Origin: Rhizobium sp. BK602
GTDB lineage: Bacteria > Pseudomonadota > Alphaproteobacteria > Rhizobiales > Rhizobiaceae
Length of the DNA: 64,000 nucleotides
Direction of reading: 5' to 3'
Assembly: GCF_014195095.1 (NCBI RefSeq)
Contig: NZ_JACIBC010000002.1
Coordinates: 62,001-126,000, forward strand
Both the position numbers and the translations under genes were made by a program. Positions 17,653 through 27,682 of this stretch are shown here, in pieces. Numbering within the stretch: position 1 is the stretch's first letter; each line of letters starts with the position of its first letter. The notes under the pieces are model-generated. The model was not told the origin of the DNA. It saw only the letters and a list, made by a program, of their open reading frames with translations, and did not search any database.

Positions 17653-17807
17653 CCTTCTCCCCAGCGGGGAGAAGGTGCCCGAAGGGCGGAAGAGGGGGGC
17701 GAGGAGCAGAGCTCCGAGGCCTTGAGCGGCAAGCGAAAGGCAGCCTTACGGTGCAACGGCCCCTCAATCCGCGCGTGCCGCGCGACCTTCTCCCCGTGGG
17801 GAGAGGG
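17653..17807. repeat. RIME-type intergenic mosaic element
   Basis: Two large palindromes: CCTTCTCCCC/GGGGAGAAGG at 17653-17675 followed by the signature GTGCCCGAAGGGCGGA, and CCTTCTCCCC/GGGGAGAGGG at 17786-17807. This is the layout of Rhizobium-specific intergenic mosaic elements. It sits between the first two genes of the operon and may affect mRNA stability there. Confidence 0.8.
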
Positions 17808-17877
17808 TGGAAACGGTGGCTTACGCCGCCGTATCTTGATTTCGTAGACGGCGCTCGCCGCCGCAGGGAGATGAGAC

Positions 17878-19086
17878 ATGACCGAGGTTTTCATTTACGA
17901 CCATGTGCGCACGCCGCGCGGGCGCGGCAAGAAGGATGGATCGCTGCACGAGGTGCCATCCGTCCGTCTGGCCGCCAAAACGCTGGAAGCGATCCGCGAC
18001 CGCAACGGGCTCGACACGAAGACGGTGGACGACATCATCATGGGCTGCGTCGATCCGGTGATGGATGCCGGCGCCGTCATTCCGAAGGCGGCCGCCTTCG
18101 AGGCGGGATATTCGACCACCGCGCCCGGCATGCAGATCTCACGCTTTTGCGCCTCCGGCCTCGATGCCGTGAATTTCGGCACGGCCAAGATCGCCCAAGG
18201 GGCTGACGATATCGTCATTGCCGGCGGTGTCGAAAGCATGTCGCGCGTCGGTCTCGGCATGTCCGGCGGCGCCTGGTTCATGGACCCCTCGGTGAACTTC
18301 CCGGCCTATTTCATGCCGCAAGGCGTGTCGGCCGACCTGATTGCCACCAAATACGGCTTCTCGCGCGATGACGTCGACGCCTATGCCGTCGAAAGCCAGA
18401 AGCGGGCGGCCAATGCCTGGGAGAAGGGCTATTTCAGCAAGTCCGTCGTGCCGGTGAAGGACGTCAACGGCCTGACCATCCTCGACCGCGACGAGCATAT
18501 GCGTCCCGGCACCGACATGCAGGCGCTGGCCTCGCTCAATCCGTCCTTCCAGATGCCCGGCGAAATGGGCGGCTTCGAAGCCGTCGGCATCCAGGCGCAT
18601 CCGGAAATCGAGCGCATCAACTATGTGCATCACGCCGGTAATTCCTCCGGCATCGTCGATGGTGCCGCTGCCGTGCTGCTCGGCTCCAAGGCGGGTGGCG
18701 AGAGCATGGGGCTGAAGCCGCGCGGCCGCATCAAGGCCTTCGCCAATATCGGCTCCGATCCGGCGCTGATGCTGACCGGCCCGGTCGACGTCACCGAAAA
18801 GCTGCTGAAGCGCACCGGCATGAAGCTCGCCGATATCGATCTGTTCGAGCTCAATGAGGCTTTCGCCGCCGTCGTGCTGCGCTACATGCAGGCATTCGAC
18901 ATTGCGCACGACAAGATCAACGTCAATGGCGGCGCCATTGCCATGGGCCATCCGCTCGGCGCCACCGGCGCGATGATCCTCGGCACCGTGCTCGACGAAC
19001 TGGAACGCCGCGATCTCAACACCGCACTCGTGACACTTTGCATCGGCGCCGGCATGGGCACGGCCACGATCGTCGAACGCGTCTGA
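17878..19086 (+). CDS. fadA: Acetyl-CoA C-acyltransferase (thiolase)
   Basis: Thiolase of 402 residues, performing the last, chain-shortening step of beta-oxidation. The nucleophilic cysteine is C91 in [11 protein letters not shown]. The second-half motifs [29 protein letters not shown] (catalytic His) and [10 protein letters not shown] (second catalytic Cys) are intact. GGGAGATGAGAC precedes the ATG. The next gene begins 14 bases after its stop. Grouping with FadB indicates a fatty-acid oxidation role rather than biosynthesis of polyhydroxybutyrate. Confidence 0.93.
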   Translation: MTEVFIYDHVRTPRGRGKKDGSLHEVPSVRLAAKTLEAIRDRNGLDTKTVDDIIMGCVDPVMDAGAVIPKAAAFEAGYSTTAPGMQISRFCASGLDAVNFGTAKIAQGADDIVIAGGVESMSRVGLGMSGGAWFMDPSVNFPAYFMPQGVSADLIATKYGFSRDDVDAYAVESQKRAANAWEKGYFSKSVVPVKDVNGLTILDRDEHMRPGTDMQALASLNPSFQMPGEMGGFEAVGIQAHPEIERINYVHHAGNSSGIVDGAAAVLLGSKAGGESMGLKPRGRIKAFANIGSDPALMLTGPVDVTEKLLKRTGMKLADIDLFELNEAFAAVVLRYMQAFDIAHDKINVNGGAIAMGHPLGATGAMILGTVLDELERRDLNTALVTLCIGAGMGTATIVERV

Positions 19087-19099
19087 GGGGAGGAAACCA

Positions 19100-21310
19100 A
19101 TGGCTTACACGAATTTCACCGTCGAGACCGACGCGGACGGCATCGGACTCGTCACCTGGGACATGCCGGGCAAGTCCATGAACGTCTTCACCGCCGAGGT
19201 GATGGACGAGCTGAACGCCATCATCGACGCGACCGTCGCGGACGCCGCCGTCAAGGGCGTGGTCTTCACCTCAGGCAAATCGTCCTTCTCCGGCGGCGCC
19301 GACCTGTCGATGATCAAGTCGATGTTCTCCTTCTATCAGGATGAGAAGGCGAAGGACCCGGCCGGCGCCGCGCAGAAACTCTTCGAGCTTGTCGGACGCA
19401 TGACCGGCCTGTTCCGAAAGCTGGAAACCTGCGGCAAGCCGTGGGTTTCGGCCATCAACGGCACCTGCATGGGCGGCGCTTTCGAGCTGTCGCTCGCCTG
19501 CCATGGCCGCGTCGCCTCCAGCGCCAAGAGCGTCAAGATCGCGTTGCCCGAGGTCAAGGTCGGTATCTTCCCCGGCGCCGGCGGCACGCAGCGCGTTTCG
19601 CGCCTGACGGATGCGCAATCCGCCCTGCAGATGATGACAACGGGCCAGTCGCTGACGGCGGCGCGCGCCAAGGCGATGAACCTGGTGCATCAGGTGGTCG
19701 AGCCGGATCAGCTGATCCCGGCGGCCAAGCAGATGATCAAGGATGGGCTGAAGCCTGTGGCGCCCTGGGACGAAAAGGGCTTCAAGGTGCCCGGTGGCGG
19801 CATCTGGACGCCGGCATCCGCCCAGCTCTGGCCGGCCGCACCGGCTATCCTTCGCCGCGAAACCGCGGGCAATTATCCGGCCGCGCTCGCCATCCTGAAA
19901 TGCGTCTATGAGGGCCTGCAGGTGCCCTTCGACACCGGCCTGAAGATCGAGCAGCGCTATTTCACGCAGGTCCTGCAGACCAGCGAAGCCTATTCGATGA
20001 TCCGTTCGCTGTTCATCTCCATGCAGGAACTCGGCAAGGGTGCCCGCCGCCCGGCCGGCCAGCCGAAGACGGTGCTGAAGAAGGTCGGCGTCGTCGGCGC
20101 TGGCTTCATGGGCGCTTCCATCGCCTATGTCACCGCCGCCGCCGGCATCCCGGTCACCCTGATCGACCGCGACATCGATGCGGCGACCAAGGGCAAGAGC
20201 GTCGGCGAAGGTCTGGTGAAGGATGCAATCGGTAAGGGAAGGCTGACGCAGGAAGATGGCGTGGCGCTGCTGTCCCGCATCACGCCCTCGGCCGACTATG
20301 CCGATCTGAAGGATGCCGATCTCGTCATCGAGGCGGTGTTCGAGGATCGCGAGGTCAAGAAGGCGGTCATCGAGGCGGTGGAAGCCGTACTGCCGGAAGG
20401 CGCCGTCTTCGCCTCCAACACCTCGACGCTGCCGATCACCGGTCTCGCGAAGAACTCCAAGCGTCCGGCTGACTTCATCGGCGTCCATTTCTTCTCGCCG
20501 GTCGAGAAGATGATGCTGACCGAGGTCATCCTCGGCAAGGAAACCGGTGATCGCGCGCTGGCCGTGGCGCTCGATTATGTCGCCGCCATCCGGAAGACGC
20601 CGATCGTCGTCAACGACACGCGCGGCTTCTTCGTCAATCGCTGCGTGCTGCGCTACATGTCGGAATCCTACGACATGCTGATCGAAGGCGTGCCGCCGGC
20701 GATGATCGAGAATGCCGCCAAGATGGCCGGCATGCCCGTGGGGCCGCTGGCGCTCAACGACGAAGTGGCCATCGACCTCTCGCTGAAGATCCTCAAGGCG
20801 GCTGTCGCTGATCTCGGCGAGAAGGCGGTCGATCCGCGCCACATGCAGCTGATCACCCGCCTGGTCGAGGGCGAGGGCCGCTTCGGTCGCAAGAATGCCA
20901 AGGGCTTCTACGACTACCCGCCGAAGCCGGCCAAGAAATCGCTCTGGCCGGGCCTGACGGAATTCTATCCGCAGAAGAACGCCGATGAGGTCGACGTCAA
21001 CGTCCTGAAGCAGCGTTTCCTCGCAACCGTTGCGCTGGAGGCCGCCCGCACGGTCGAGGAGGGTATCGTCACCGACCCGCGCGAAGCCGATGTCGGCTCC
21101 ATCCTCGGCTTCGGTTTCGCGCCCTATACTGGCGGTGCGCTCTCCTATATCGACGGCATGGGCGTCAAGGCCTTCGTGGAACTCTGCGAGACCCTGGCCA
21201 AGAACTATGGCCCGCATTTCAGGCCGACGGCGCTGTTGAAGGATATGGCCGCGAAGGGCGAGACCTTCTACGGACGCTTCGATCCGTATGGTGTCAAGAA
21301 GGCGGCCTGA
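19100..21310 (+). CDS. fadB: Fatty oxidation complex alpha subunit: enoyl-CoA hydratase / 3-hydroxyacyl-CoA dehydrogenase
   Basis: Bifunctional protein of 736 residues. The N-terminal crotonase domain (~1-290) shows [31 protein letters not shown] and the catalytic-glutamate region [16 protein letters not shown]. The C-terminal dehydrogenase has the NAD-binding motif [16 protein letters not shown] near residue 330, HAD motif [11 protein letters not shown] (catalytic His) and [11 protein letters not shown]. It hydrates enoyl-CoA and oxidises the 3-hydroxyacyl-CoA, handing product to the thiolase encoded just upstream. GGGGAGGAAACC is the ribosome-binding site. A terminator follows. Confidence 0.95.
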   Translation: MAYTNFTVETDADGIGLVTWDMPGKSMNVFTAEVMDELNAIIDATVADAAVKGVVFTSGKSSFSGGADLSMIKSMFSFYQDEKAKDPAGAAQKLFELVGRMTGLFRKLETCGKPWVSAINGTCMGGAFELSLACHGRVASSAKSVKIALPEVKVGIFPGAGGTQRVSRLTDAQSALQMMTTGQSLTAARAKAMNLVHQVVEPDQLIPAAKQMIKDGLKPVAPWDEKGFKVPGGGIWTPASAQLWPAAPAILRRETAGNYPAALAILKCVYEGLQVPFDTGLKIEQRYFTQVLQTSEAYSMIRSLFISMQELGKGARRPAGQPKTVLKKVGVVGAGFMGASIAYVTAAAGIPVTLIDRDIDAATKGKSVGEGLVKDAIGKGRLTQEDGVALLSRITPSADYADLKDADLVIEAVFEDREVKKAVIEAVEAVLPEGAVFASNTSTLPITGLAKNSKRPADFIGVHFFSPVEKMMLTEVILGKETGDRALAVALDYVAAIRKTPIVVNDTRGFFVNRCVLRYMSESYDMLIEGVPPAMIENAAKMAGMPVGPLALNDEVAIDLSLKILKAAVADLGEKAVDPRHMQLITRLVEGEGRFGRKNAKGFYDYPPKPAKKSLWPGLTEFYPQKNADEVDVNVLKQRFLATVALEAARTVEEGIVTDPREADVGSILGFGFAPYTGGALSYIDGMGVKAFVELCETLAKNYGPHFRPTALLKDMAAKGETFYGRFDPYGVKKAA

Positions 21311-21340
21311 GGTGGCCGTCTTTCCCTGACGGCAAAGAAT

Positions 21341-21370
21341 GGGCCGCTCCTGCCGGGGCGGCCCTTTTTG
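21341..21370 (+). terminator. Rho-independent terminator of the fad operon
   Basis: GGGCCGC pairs with GCGGCCC around a 10-base loop, followed by a TTTTTG run, about 30 bases after the fadB stop. Confidence 0.8.
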
Positions 21371-21421
21371 TATGGATGGAGACAGTTCGGTGAAGTTGGC
21401 ATCTAATTGGTAAGTATTATC

Positions 21422-22633
21422 TTACGCTGATACTGCCATTTTTCCCCGTCCGATTCTCAGAGCAAATATACCGCCGCCAACCAGTAGCAGGATCGCCGCC
21501 GCATAGATGTCGGCGGTCTCCGCGAAGCCGAGCGCCCTGGACAGGAAGCCGGCGAGGATGGCAGGCAGGCTGAAGGCAAGATAGCTCTGGATGTAGAAGG
21601 CCGAGAGCAGGCCGGCGCGCTCATCCGGCTTGGCGAGCGGCATGATGCTGCGCACCGTGCCGAGAAAGGTTGTGCCGAAGCCGGCGCCGGCGATCAGCGT
21701 GCCGATGGCCAGAAGCGACACCTGCGCGATGTGCACGCCGGCGATGACGGCCAATATGCCCGGAACCATGGTGGAGATGCCGAAAGTCAGCGCCCTTGCG
21801 GCGGAGGCCCTGCGCATCAGGAAGACCGAGCTTGCGCCGCTGATCGTCAACGCGGCGACCACCGAGCCGCCGACCAGCGGCGCGGCGCTGCCGGTCGTGG
21901 CGCTGACCAGCGACGGCACCAGCGAGAGATAGAAGCCGGCCAGCGCCCAGACCGAGATATTGATCGGCGTCAGGACCAGCAATGTCCGGCGGACCTGCGG
22001 TGGGACGGCAACCTCGGGCTTCAGCGAGGCCAGAAGCCCCGGTCGGCGAATGGTCGTTTCGGGTATCCGCCAGATCAGGACCGCGTGCGCCACCAGCAGG
22101 GCAAGAAAAACGGCGTAGACGAGGAACATCGGTGCCGGGGCATATTGTACCAGTATGCTGGTGCCGAGCGCACCGACCGCCATGCCAGACAGTGGCGCGA
22201 TGCTGTTGGTCACCGACCCCTTGATCGGATCGAGATCGACGAGGGCGGCGCCGATCGAACTTGCCGCCGCGCCCGTCGCGAAACCCTGCACGATGCGAGC
22301 GGCGATCAGCCAGTTCGGGCCGTCAGCCATTAAAAACAGCGCCATCGCCACCATATTGAGAAGGAGCGACGCGAAGATCACCGGGCGTCGCCCGAGATGA
22401 TCGGAGATCGAGCCGGCGATCAGCAGCGAGATGAGGAGGGCGAAGGCATAGACGGCAAAGATCACCGTGATCACCACCGGCGAGAAGGCGAAGGCCTGCT
22501 GGTAGATGCGATAGAGCGGTGTCGGCGCGGAGGAGGCGGCAAAGAAGGTGACGCTCGTGGCAGCATAGAAGAGCGAGGCTAGCCTCGATGCGGAGTGATG
22601 CGGCGCGCTGGCGGTGGATTCGATCGCGTTCAT
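21422..22633 (-). CDS. Major facilitator superfamily transporter
   Basis: Inner-membrane transporter of 403 residues with about 12 hydrophobic helices. The conserved MFS loop 2-3 motif appears as GSISDHLGRRPVIF near residue 80, and a drug-exporter-like RIVQGFATGAAASSIGAAL lies in helix 4. The most likely role is efflux of a small molecule. It is divergent from a TetR-type regulator with repeated motifs between them, the usual regulator/pump layout. Substrate is unknown. Confidence 0.87.
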   Translation of the reverse strand: MNAIESTASAPHHSASRLASLFYAATSVTFFAASSAPTPLYRIYQQAFAFSPVVITVIFAVYAFALLISLLIAGSISDHLGRRPVIFASLLLNMVAMALFLMADGPNWLIAARIVQGFATGAAASSIGAALVDLDPIKGSVTNSIAPLSGMAVGALGTSILVQYAPAPMFLVYAVFLALLVAHAVLIWRIPETTIRRPGLLASLKPEVAVPPQVRRTLLVLTPINISVWALAGFYLSLVPSLVSATTGSAAPLVGGSVVAALTISGASSVFLMRRASAARALTFGISTMVPGILAVIAGVHIAQVSLLAIGTLIAGAGFGTTFLGTVRSIMPLAKPDERAGLLSAFYIQSYLAFSLPAILAGFLSRALGFAETADIYAAAILLLVGGGIFALRIGRGKMAVSA

Positions 22634-22661
22634 CGGCTATATCCTGGCTTAAAGCTAAGGT

Positions 22662-22717
22662 TTTGCGTTAGACTGATATAGGGTGAGGCGCAGCTAAAAG
22701 CAAATAATTTGCGTTAG
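22662..22717. promoter_or_regulatory. Candidate TetR operators between the MFS and TetR genes
   Basis: TTTGCGTTAG occurs twice in the same orientation (22662-22671 and 22708-22717). The second copy overlaps the dyad GCAAA-TAA-TTTGC (22700-22712) and is flanked by CTAA/TTAG. Both lie between the divergent start codons, so a single repressor could control both genes. Confidence 0.45.
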
Positions 22718-22776
22718 TGCGAGGCTTTCATGCTTCTGTGCTGGCGTAAACAACGGGAAAGATTGGCACAACACGA

Positions 22777-23343
22777 ATGGTTTCGAAGGAAAATCCGCGT
22801 CCTGGCGGCCGCAGCGCCAGGGTTCAGGCTGCCGTGCATCAAGCGGTTCGCGATATGCTGGCATCCATGGATCGCGCCGACGTGACGATCCCGCTGATCG
22901 CACAGCGTGCCAATGTGACGCCATCGACGATCTACCGCCGCTGGGGCGACCTGCAGGAGCTGTTGGCCGATGTCGCCGCGTCGCGTCTGCAGCCGGAGAC
23001 GGAGCCGGCGAAAATCGGTAGCGCGCGGGCGGATCTGGAAGCCTGGGTCGAGCAATATGCCGACGAGATGTCCTCCGGCGTCGGCCGGGAAATGATTCGC
23101 GACATCCTCTCGGTCGCCGATACGGCCACGGCGGAAAAATGCAGCGGCTATACCCAGCAGCAATTGCGCGTCCTCGTGGCGAGGGCACAGGAGCGGGGCG
23201 AGGCGTTTCCGACATTCACCGACCTGATGGATCACGTCATCTCGCCGATCATGTATCGCATCCTCTTCGAGCAGGCGCCGGACGCCGGTTATATTCGCGG
23301 ACTGATTTCGCGGCTGATGCCGCAGGACGCGGCGAAATTCTGA
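22777..23343 (+). CDS. TetR/AcrR family transcriptional regulator
   Basis: Protein of 188 residues with an N-terminal TetR helix-turn-helix: VTIPLIAQRANVTPSTIYRRWGDLQELLADV (residues ~37-67). The C-terminal ligand domain is divergent, as is normal. It probably represses the divergent MFS gene and itself via the repeats in the 143-base intergenic region. Confidence 0.88.
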   Translation: MVSKENPRPGGRSARVQAAVHQAVRDMLASMDRADVTIPLIAQRANVTPSTIYRRWGDLQELLADVAASRLQPETEPAKIGSARADLEAWVEQYADEMSSGVGREMIRDILSVADTATAEKCSGYTQQQLRVLVARAQERGEAFPTFTDLMDHVISPIMYRILFEQAPDAGYIRGLISRLMPQDAAKF

Positions 23344-23605
23344 CGCCATCAAGGGAGAGGCTTCGCCTGCCCGAGCGACTCACTTGTCACAAGATGGGAC
23401 GCTTGCCTCCATTTTGCCTATGTTGCCCGCAACTGACGAATAGGTAGGCGAGTGATCACAATTAAAAATTGCCAAACCCAAGAAATTCCTTTGGGATATG
23501 CCTTCGTGCGTTAAGTATCGCTCCATTTAGCTATTGAAAAATAATACGAAAGATGATGCTAATAGTTGCCGATGAATTCAACGGCAACGCGAAGGGGACT
23601 ACACA

Positions 23606-24031
23606 ATGCTTAATGAATTCAAGGCATTTATTGCCAAGGGCAATGTCATGGATCTCGCCGTCGGCGTGATCATTGGCGGCGCTTTCGGCGGTATCGTAAA
23701 ATCATTGGTTGATGATATCATCATGCCGATCGTCGGTGCGATTTTTGGCGGCTTTGATTTTTCGAATTACTTCATCGGCCTCTCCTCGGCGGTCAATGCG
23801 CCGACGCTGGCTGCCGCCCGTGCGCAGGGCGCGGTTTTCGCTTATGGTAATTTCATCACCGTTCTGATCAACTTCCTGATCCTCGCCTGGATCATCTTCC
23901 TGATGGTCAAGGGTGTGAATACGCTGCGCAAGCAGGTCGAGCGCAAGCAGGAAACGGTCGCGGAGGCCGCACCGCCGCCGGCCGATGTTCAGCTGCTCAC
24001 GGAAATCCGCGATCTTCTCGCCAAGCGTTAA
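23606..24031 (+). CDS. mscL: Large-conductance mechanosensitive channel MscL
   Basis: Channel protein of 141 residues that opens under membrane tension to release solutes on osmotic downshock. The N-terminal amphipathic helix and TM1 ([41 protein letters not shown]), the periplasmic loop, TM2 ([20 protein letters not shown]) and the charged C-terminal helix are all present. Length is normal for the family. AAGGGGAC precedes the ATG. It stands alone; the 262 bases upstream are AT-rich with no gene, and a terminator follows. Confidence 0.97.
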   Translation: MLNEFKAFIAKGNVMDLAVGVIIGGAFGGIVKSLVDDIIMPIVGAIFGGFDFSNYFIGLSSAVNAPTLAAARAQGAVFAYGNFITVLINFLILAWIIFLMVKGVNTLRKQVERKQETVAEAAPPPADVQLLTEIRDLLAKR

Positions 24032-24055
24032 GACGCTTTTTCAAGATGCGTTTCA

Positions 24056-24086
24056 AAGCCTCGGCCTCGCAAGGGCCGGGGCTTTA
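24056..24086 (+). terminator. Rho-independent terminator after mscL
   Basis: AGCCTCGGCC and GGCCGGGGCT pair (one mismatch) around a short TCGCAAG loop, followed by a T-containing tail (TTATT). Confidence 0.7.
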
Positions 24087-24175
24087 TTCATCACGAAAAT
24101 CGATCGGTCGCTAAGGCAAAGTCATGGGATTTGTCCGCGCTTCTGCTTTATGAAGGCGAAAACCGGAGACTTTGC

Positions 24176-25342
24176 ATGTCGATACTCAATAGCCTCAGCC
24201 CGCGTGCCCTGGCGGCACCCGAAAGCGGGATCGTGGAAGTGGTGAATTATGCGCGCGGCCGCGACGGCCTGCTGCCGCTCTGGGTGGGCGAGGGCGATCT
24301 GCCGACGCCGGATTTCATCAGCCGCGCCGCCGTGGCCTCGCTCAACGCCGGCGAAACCTTCTACACCTGGCAGCGCGGCATTCCGGAGCTGCGCCAGGCA
24401 CTCTCGGCCTATTATGGCCGCCACTTCGGCACCTCCCTGCCGATGGAGCATTTCTACGTCACCGGCTCCGGCATGCAGGCGATCCAGCTTTCGGTGCAGG
24501 CGATCACCTCGCCCGGCGACGAGATGATCTATCTGACGCCGGCCTGGCCGAACATCGCCGCCGCGCTGGAGATTGCCGGCGCCCGTTCTGTCGGCGTGCC
24601 GCTGCAATTCGAAAACGGCAAGTGGACGCTCGATCTCGAGCGCCTGAAGGCGGCGATCACGCCGAGGACCAAGGGCCTGTTCATCAATACGCCGTCGAAC
24701 CCGACCGGCTGGACCGCGACGCACAAGGATCTGTCCGACATACTGGCGCTTGCCCGCGAGCACGGTCTCTGGATCATGGCCGACGAAATCTATGCGCTCT
24801 ATTATTATGCCGGCGGCCGCGCGCCCTCCTTCCTCGATATCAAGGAGCCCGACGACAGAATTCTCTTCGTCAATTCCTTTTCGAAGAACTGGTCGATGAC
24901 CGGCTGGCGCGTCGGCTGGATCGTGGCGCCGCCGGAGCTTGGCCAGGTGCTGGAAAATCTCATCCAGTATGCGACCTCGGGCGTGGCGCAGTTCATGCAG
25001 CGAGGCGCCGTCGCCGCGCTCGACGAGGGTGATGATTTCGTTCGCTCCAACATCGCCAAGGCCACCCGCTCGCGCGATATCCTCTGCGACGCGCTGCTCG
25101 CCACCAACCGCGTGCAGACGCTCAAGCCGGATGGCGCGCTCTATGCCTTCCTCAAGATCGATGGCGTCACCGACAGCCGCGCCGCCGCCATCGATATCGT
25201 CGACAAGACCGGCGTCGGTCTCGCGCCGGGAACGGCCTTCGGCGAGGGCGGCGAACTCTTCATGCGCGCCTGCTTCCTGCGCGATCCCAGGCAGGTGGAG
25301 GATGCGGCGGAGCGGTTGAGCCGGTATATTTTGAGCCTCTAG
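24176..25342 (+). CDS. Pyridoxal-phosphate-dependent class I/II aminotransferase
   Basis: Fold type I aminotransferase of 388 residues. Recognisable are VGEGDLPTPDFI near the start, the substrate/PLP loop NTPSNPTGWTAT, ADEIYALYYY, and the PLP-lysine motif NSFSKNWSMTGWRVGW (Lys near residue 240). The C-terminal arginine region is ELFMRACFLRDPRQVEDA. It probably transaminates an amino acid or keto acid; specificity cannot be assigned. The ATG at 24176 follows GGAGACTTTGC. It is single, with no clear partner. Confidence 0.88.
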   Translation: MSILNSLSPRALAAPESGIVEVVNYARGRDGLLPLWVGEGDLPTPDFISRAAVASLNAGETFYTWQRGIPELRQALSAYYGRHFGTSLPMEHFYVTGSGMQAIQLSVQAITSPGDEMIYLTPAWPNIAAALEIAGARSVGVPLQFENGKWTLDLERLKAAITPRTKGLFINTPSNPTGWTATHKDLSDILALAREHGLWIMADEIYALYYYAGGRAPSFLDIKEPDDRILFVNSFSKNWSMTGWRVGWIVAPPELGQVLENLIQYATSGVAQFMQRGAVAALDEGDDFVRSNIAKATRSRDILCDALLATNRVQTLKPDGALYAFLKIDGVTDSRAAAIDIVDKTGVGLAPGTAFGEGGELFMRACFLRDPRQVEDAAERLSRYILSL

Positions 25343-25620
25343 TAGCAAGACTGTCTACATGGGAGTGCGGCTTTCGATCTGCGGCGCCTCTGATACCCCC
25401 TTTGCCGCGAGAGCGACAGAGGGGGCGCACTCTCGACAGATTCCATGGTTTCCGGCGGGATTCCGCCGCCACAGCCAAGATCGCTAAAATCCCACCAATC
25501 CCGGAAAGCCTTGCCTAACCATCGCAGCAAACTTCCCCGCCCGGCACTCCGGTTTTAATCAAATCGCACGAATGCAACCCGCATATATCCCCTGCTTGAG
25601 ACTTGGCGGGGACGCGAAGA

Positions 25621-26655
25621 ATGACGGTGTTGGTGACGGGCGGAGCCGGCTATATCGGCAGCCACATGGTCTGGAGATTGCTGGATGCCGGTGAGGACGT
25701 GGTGGTCGTCGATCGCCTGTCCACCGGCTTTCGCTGGGCGGTTCCGCCGGCGGCGCGCTTCTATCTCGGCGATGTCGCCGATCCGCTGTTGCTGCAGACG
25801 ATCTTTGCCGAAAACCAGATTGATGCGATCATCCATTTTGCCGGTTCGGCTGTCGTGCCGGCCTCCATCCAAGACCCGCTCGCCTATTATGAGAACAACA
25901 CCGACAAGACGCGGCTGCTGATGAGCGCGGCGATCCGCGCCGGCATCCGTCATTTCGTCTTTTCTTCCACCGCCGCCGTCTATGGCCCGCAGCCGGATGG
26001 CAAGCTGGTCGGCGAAGACGCGCCGTCAAGGCCCGAAACCCCCTACGGTCAGTCCAAGCTGATGTCGGAAATCATGCTGCGCGATGCCGCCGCCGCCCAT
26101 GATTTCCGCTATGCGGCGCTGCGCTATTTCAATGTGTCCGGCGCCGATCCGCAGGGCAGGACGGGCCAATCGACGGATGGCGCCACGCATCTGATCAAGG
26201 TTGCCTGCGAGGCAGCCCTCGGCCGCCGCCGCCAGGTCGATATCTATGGCACCGACTATCCGACGCATGACGGCACCGGCGTGCGCGATTACATCCATGT
26301 CTCCGATCTCGTCGAGGCGCATCTGGCGGCCCTGCGGCATTTGCGCTGCGGCGGCCGGCCGCTTGTCGCCAATTGCGGCTATGGCGCGGGCTATTCCGTG
26401 CTCGATGTCCTGAACATGGTCATGCGCGTCCATGGCCGGGCCTTCCGGATTCATATGGCGCCGCGCCGCCCGGGCGATGCCGCCAGCATCGTCGCCGACG
26501 CCACGCTCGCGCGACGGGAACTCGGCTGGGTGCCGCAGCATGATTGCCTGGAGACCATCGTCCGCTCCTCGCTGGAATGGGAGATCCAGCTTGCCCAGCG
26601 ATCCGGTTTCGATGCCGGCGGTCTGCGGAAGGTATTTGCCGCGCCGAGCTTCTAG
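25621..26655 (+). CDS. galE: UDP-glucose 4-epimerase (GalE-type)
   Basis: NAD-dependent extended SDR epimerase of 344 residues interconverting UDP-glucose and UDP-galactose, supplying exopolysaccharide and LPS precursors. The N-terminal NAD motif is VTGGAGYIGSHMVWRL. The catalytic triad region is SSTAAVYG (Ser), PYGQSKLMSE (Tyr-xxx-Lys), with RYFNVSGADPQGRTGQ and GTGVRDYIHVSDLVEAH following, all classical GalE. The ATG at 25621 was chosen because MTVLVTGGAGYIG is the normal GalE start. Its TAG stop is formed at the edge of a palindromic repeat. Confidence 0.92.
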   Translation: MTVLVTGGAGYIGSHMVWRLLDAGEDVVVVDRLSTGFRWAVPPAARFYLGDVADPLLLQTIFAENQIDAIIHFAGSAVVPASIQDPLAYYENNTDKTRLLMSAAIRAGIRHFVFSSTAAVYGPQPDGKLVGEDAPSRPETPYGQSKLMSEIMLRDAAAAHDFRYAALRYFNVSGADPQGRTGQSTDGATHLIKVACEAALGRRRQVDIYGTDYPTHDGTGVRDYIHVSDLVEAHLAALRHLRCGGRPLVANCGYGAGYSVLDVLNMVMRVHGRAFRIHMAPRRPGDAASIVADATLARRELGWVPQHDCLETIVRSSLEWEIQLAQRSGFDAGGLRKVFAAPSF

Positions 26656-26708
26656 AGCAATTCCAGGAAAAGTGCGTAGCGGTTTTCCGTCCGGAATTGC
26701 GCTGAAAC
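26654..26708. repeat. Palindromic repeat with AGCAATTCC arms, copy 1
   Basis: Outer arms GCAATTCC/GGAATTGC and inner arms GGAAAA/TTTTCC flank an AGCGG centre. It is nearly identical to the copies at 39555 and 59430. The element begins inside the galE stop codon (TAGAGCAATTCC). Confidence 0.8.
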
Positions 26709-26711
26709 GCC

Positions 26712-27629
26712 CTAAGCTGATCCGTGCCCGAGAAAGGCCGGGGCGTTGCGCTGCACGGCATCCATCAGAAATTCGATGACGGTGCGCACGCGCGGCGATT
26801 GCCGGAGGTCGCGGTGACAGGTGATCCAGTAATGGCGCCGCAGGTCGACCTCGTCCGGCAGCACCATTTGCAGGTCCGGATGGCGGCAGGCGATGAAGAA
26901 GGGCAGCACGCAGAGCCCGAGCCCGCTCTTCGTCGCCGATAGCTGCGCGAAGATGCTGGAGCTCTGGAATTGCGGCCGGATGCGGGGATGGATGTCGCCG
27001 AGATAATCGAGGCCCGGCGCGAAGATCATGTCCTCGATATAGCCGACGAAGGCGTGATCCGGCAGATCGTTGCGGCTTTTGACCGGACCGTGTGCGGCAA
27101 GATAGTCCCGCGAGCCGTAGACCTGCAGGTGATAGTCGGTGAGCTTTTCCGTGAAGTAGGGACCGGCCTTCGGCGGGTCCAGCACCACGACGATATCGGC
27201 TTCCTTGCGCGACAGCGACATGATCTGCTGGATCGTCACCAGTTCCAGCGCGATGTTCGGATATTTCGCCGTGAACTCCGGCAGCATGGTGGTGAAGAAG
27301 AAATTGGAAAATCCTTCCGGAGCGCTGATGCGCACGACGCCGCGCTGCGCCGCCGAGCCCGCCGCCAGGTCCGCCCGCAGCCGCTCGGTCTCCTGCTCCA
27401 TCCGCTCGGCCGTGTCGATGAAGCGCTGGCCCATGCCGGTCAGCACGTAGCCGCGCGGATTGCGCTCGAAAAGCTTGACCTTCAAGGCGAATTCCAGCCG
27501 GTCGATGCGGCGCGAAACGGTGGCGTGACTGGTGCGCAATTGTCGCGCGGCGGTGGAAAGCTGGCCGGTCCTCGCCACGGCCAGGAAGAACTGCAGATCG
27601 TCCCAGGTGAAATTCGGCGCGGTCTTCAT
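26712..27629 (-). CDS. LysR family transcriptional regulator
   Basis: Regulator of 305 residues. The N-terminal winged HTH reads WDDLQFFLAVARTGQLSTAARQLRTSHATVSRRIDRLEFAL, and an effector-binding domain follows. The ATG at 27629 follows AGAAGGGGAGAC. It is divergent from a five-gene ABC importer; the 183 bases between contain two tandem 20-bp dyads, so it likely controls the importer and itself in response to the transported compound or a derivative. Confidence 0.9.
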   Translation of the reverse strand: MKTAPNFTWDDLQFFLAVARTGQLSTAARQLRTSHATVSRRIDRLEFALKVKLFERNPRGYVLTGMGQRFIDTAERMEQETERLRADLAAGSAAQRGVVRISAPEGFSNFFFTTMLPEFTAKYPNIALELVTIQQIMSLSRKEADIVVVLDPPKAGPYFTEKLTDYHLQVYGSRDYLAAHGPVKSRNDLPDHAFVGYIEDMIFAPGLDYLGDIHPRIRPQFQSSSIFAQLSATKSGLGLCVLPFFIACRHPDLQMVLPDEVDLRRHYWITCHRDLRQSPRVRTVIEFLMDAVQRNAPAFLGHGSA

Positions 27630-27638
27630 GTCTCCCCT

Positions 27639-27658
27639 TCTGTTCAAAAATGAACAGA
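27639..27658. promoter_or_regulatory. LysR-type operator, dyad 1
   Basis: TCTGTTCA and TGAACAGA are perfect 8-bp arms around AAAA, next to the lysR ribosome-binding site. It contains the T-N11-A pattern of LysR sites. The right arm TGAACAGA recurs at 27760-27767, closer to the importer genes. Confidence 0.6.
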
Positions 27659-27662
27659 CCCT

Positions 27663-27682
27663 GTTTGGAATTAATTGCAAAC
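27663..27682. promoter_or_regulatory. LysR-type operator, dyad 2
   Basis: GTTTG and CAAAC flank an AATTAATT core; one mismatched symmetric pair. Its centre is 24 bases from that of dyad 1, about two helical turns. Confidence 0.45.

Noticed and set aside
17653..17807. Hairpins resembling rho-independent terminators or CRISPR repeats
   Set aside because: The arms match RIME mosaic elements found three times in the window; there are no regularly spaced direct repeats and no cas genes.
25396..25425. Hairpin CCCCCTTTG/CAGAGGGGG upstream of galE
   Set aside because: It has one mismatch, no T-run and no clear relation to the RIME consensus, so its role cannot be supported. The remaining ~240 bases of this gap show no gene.
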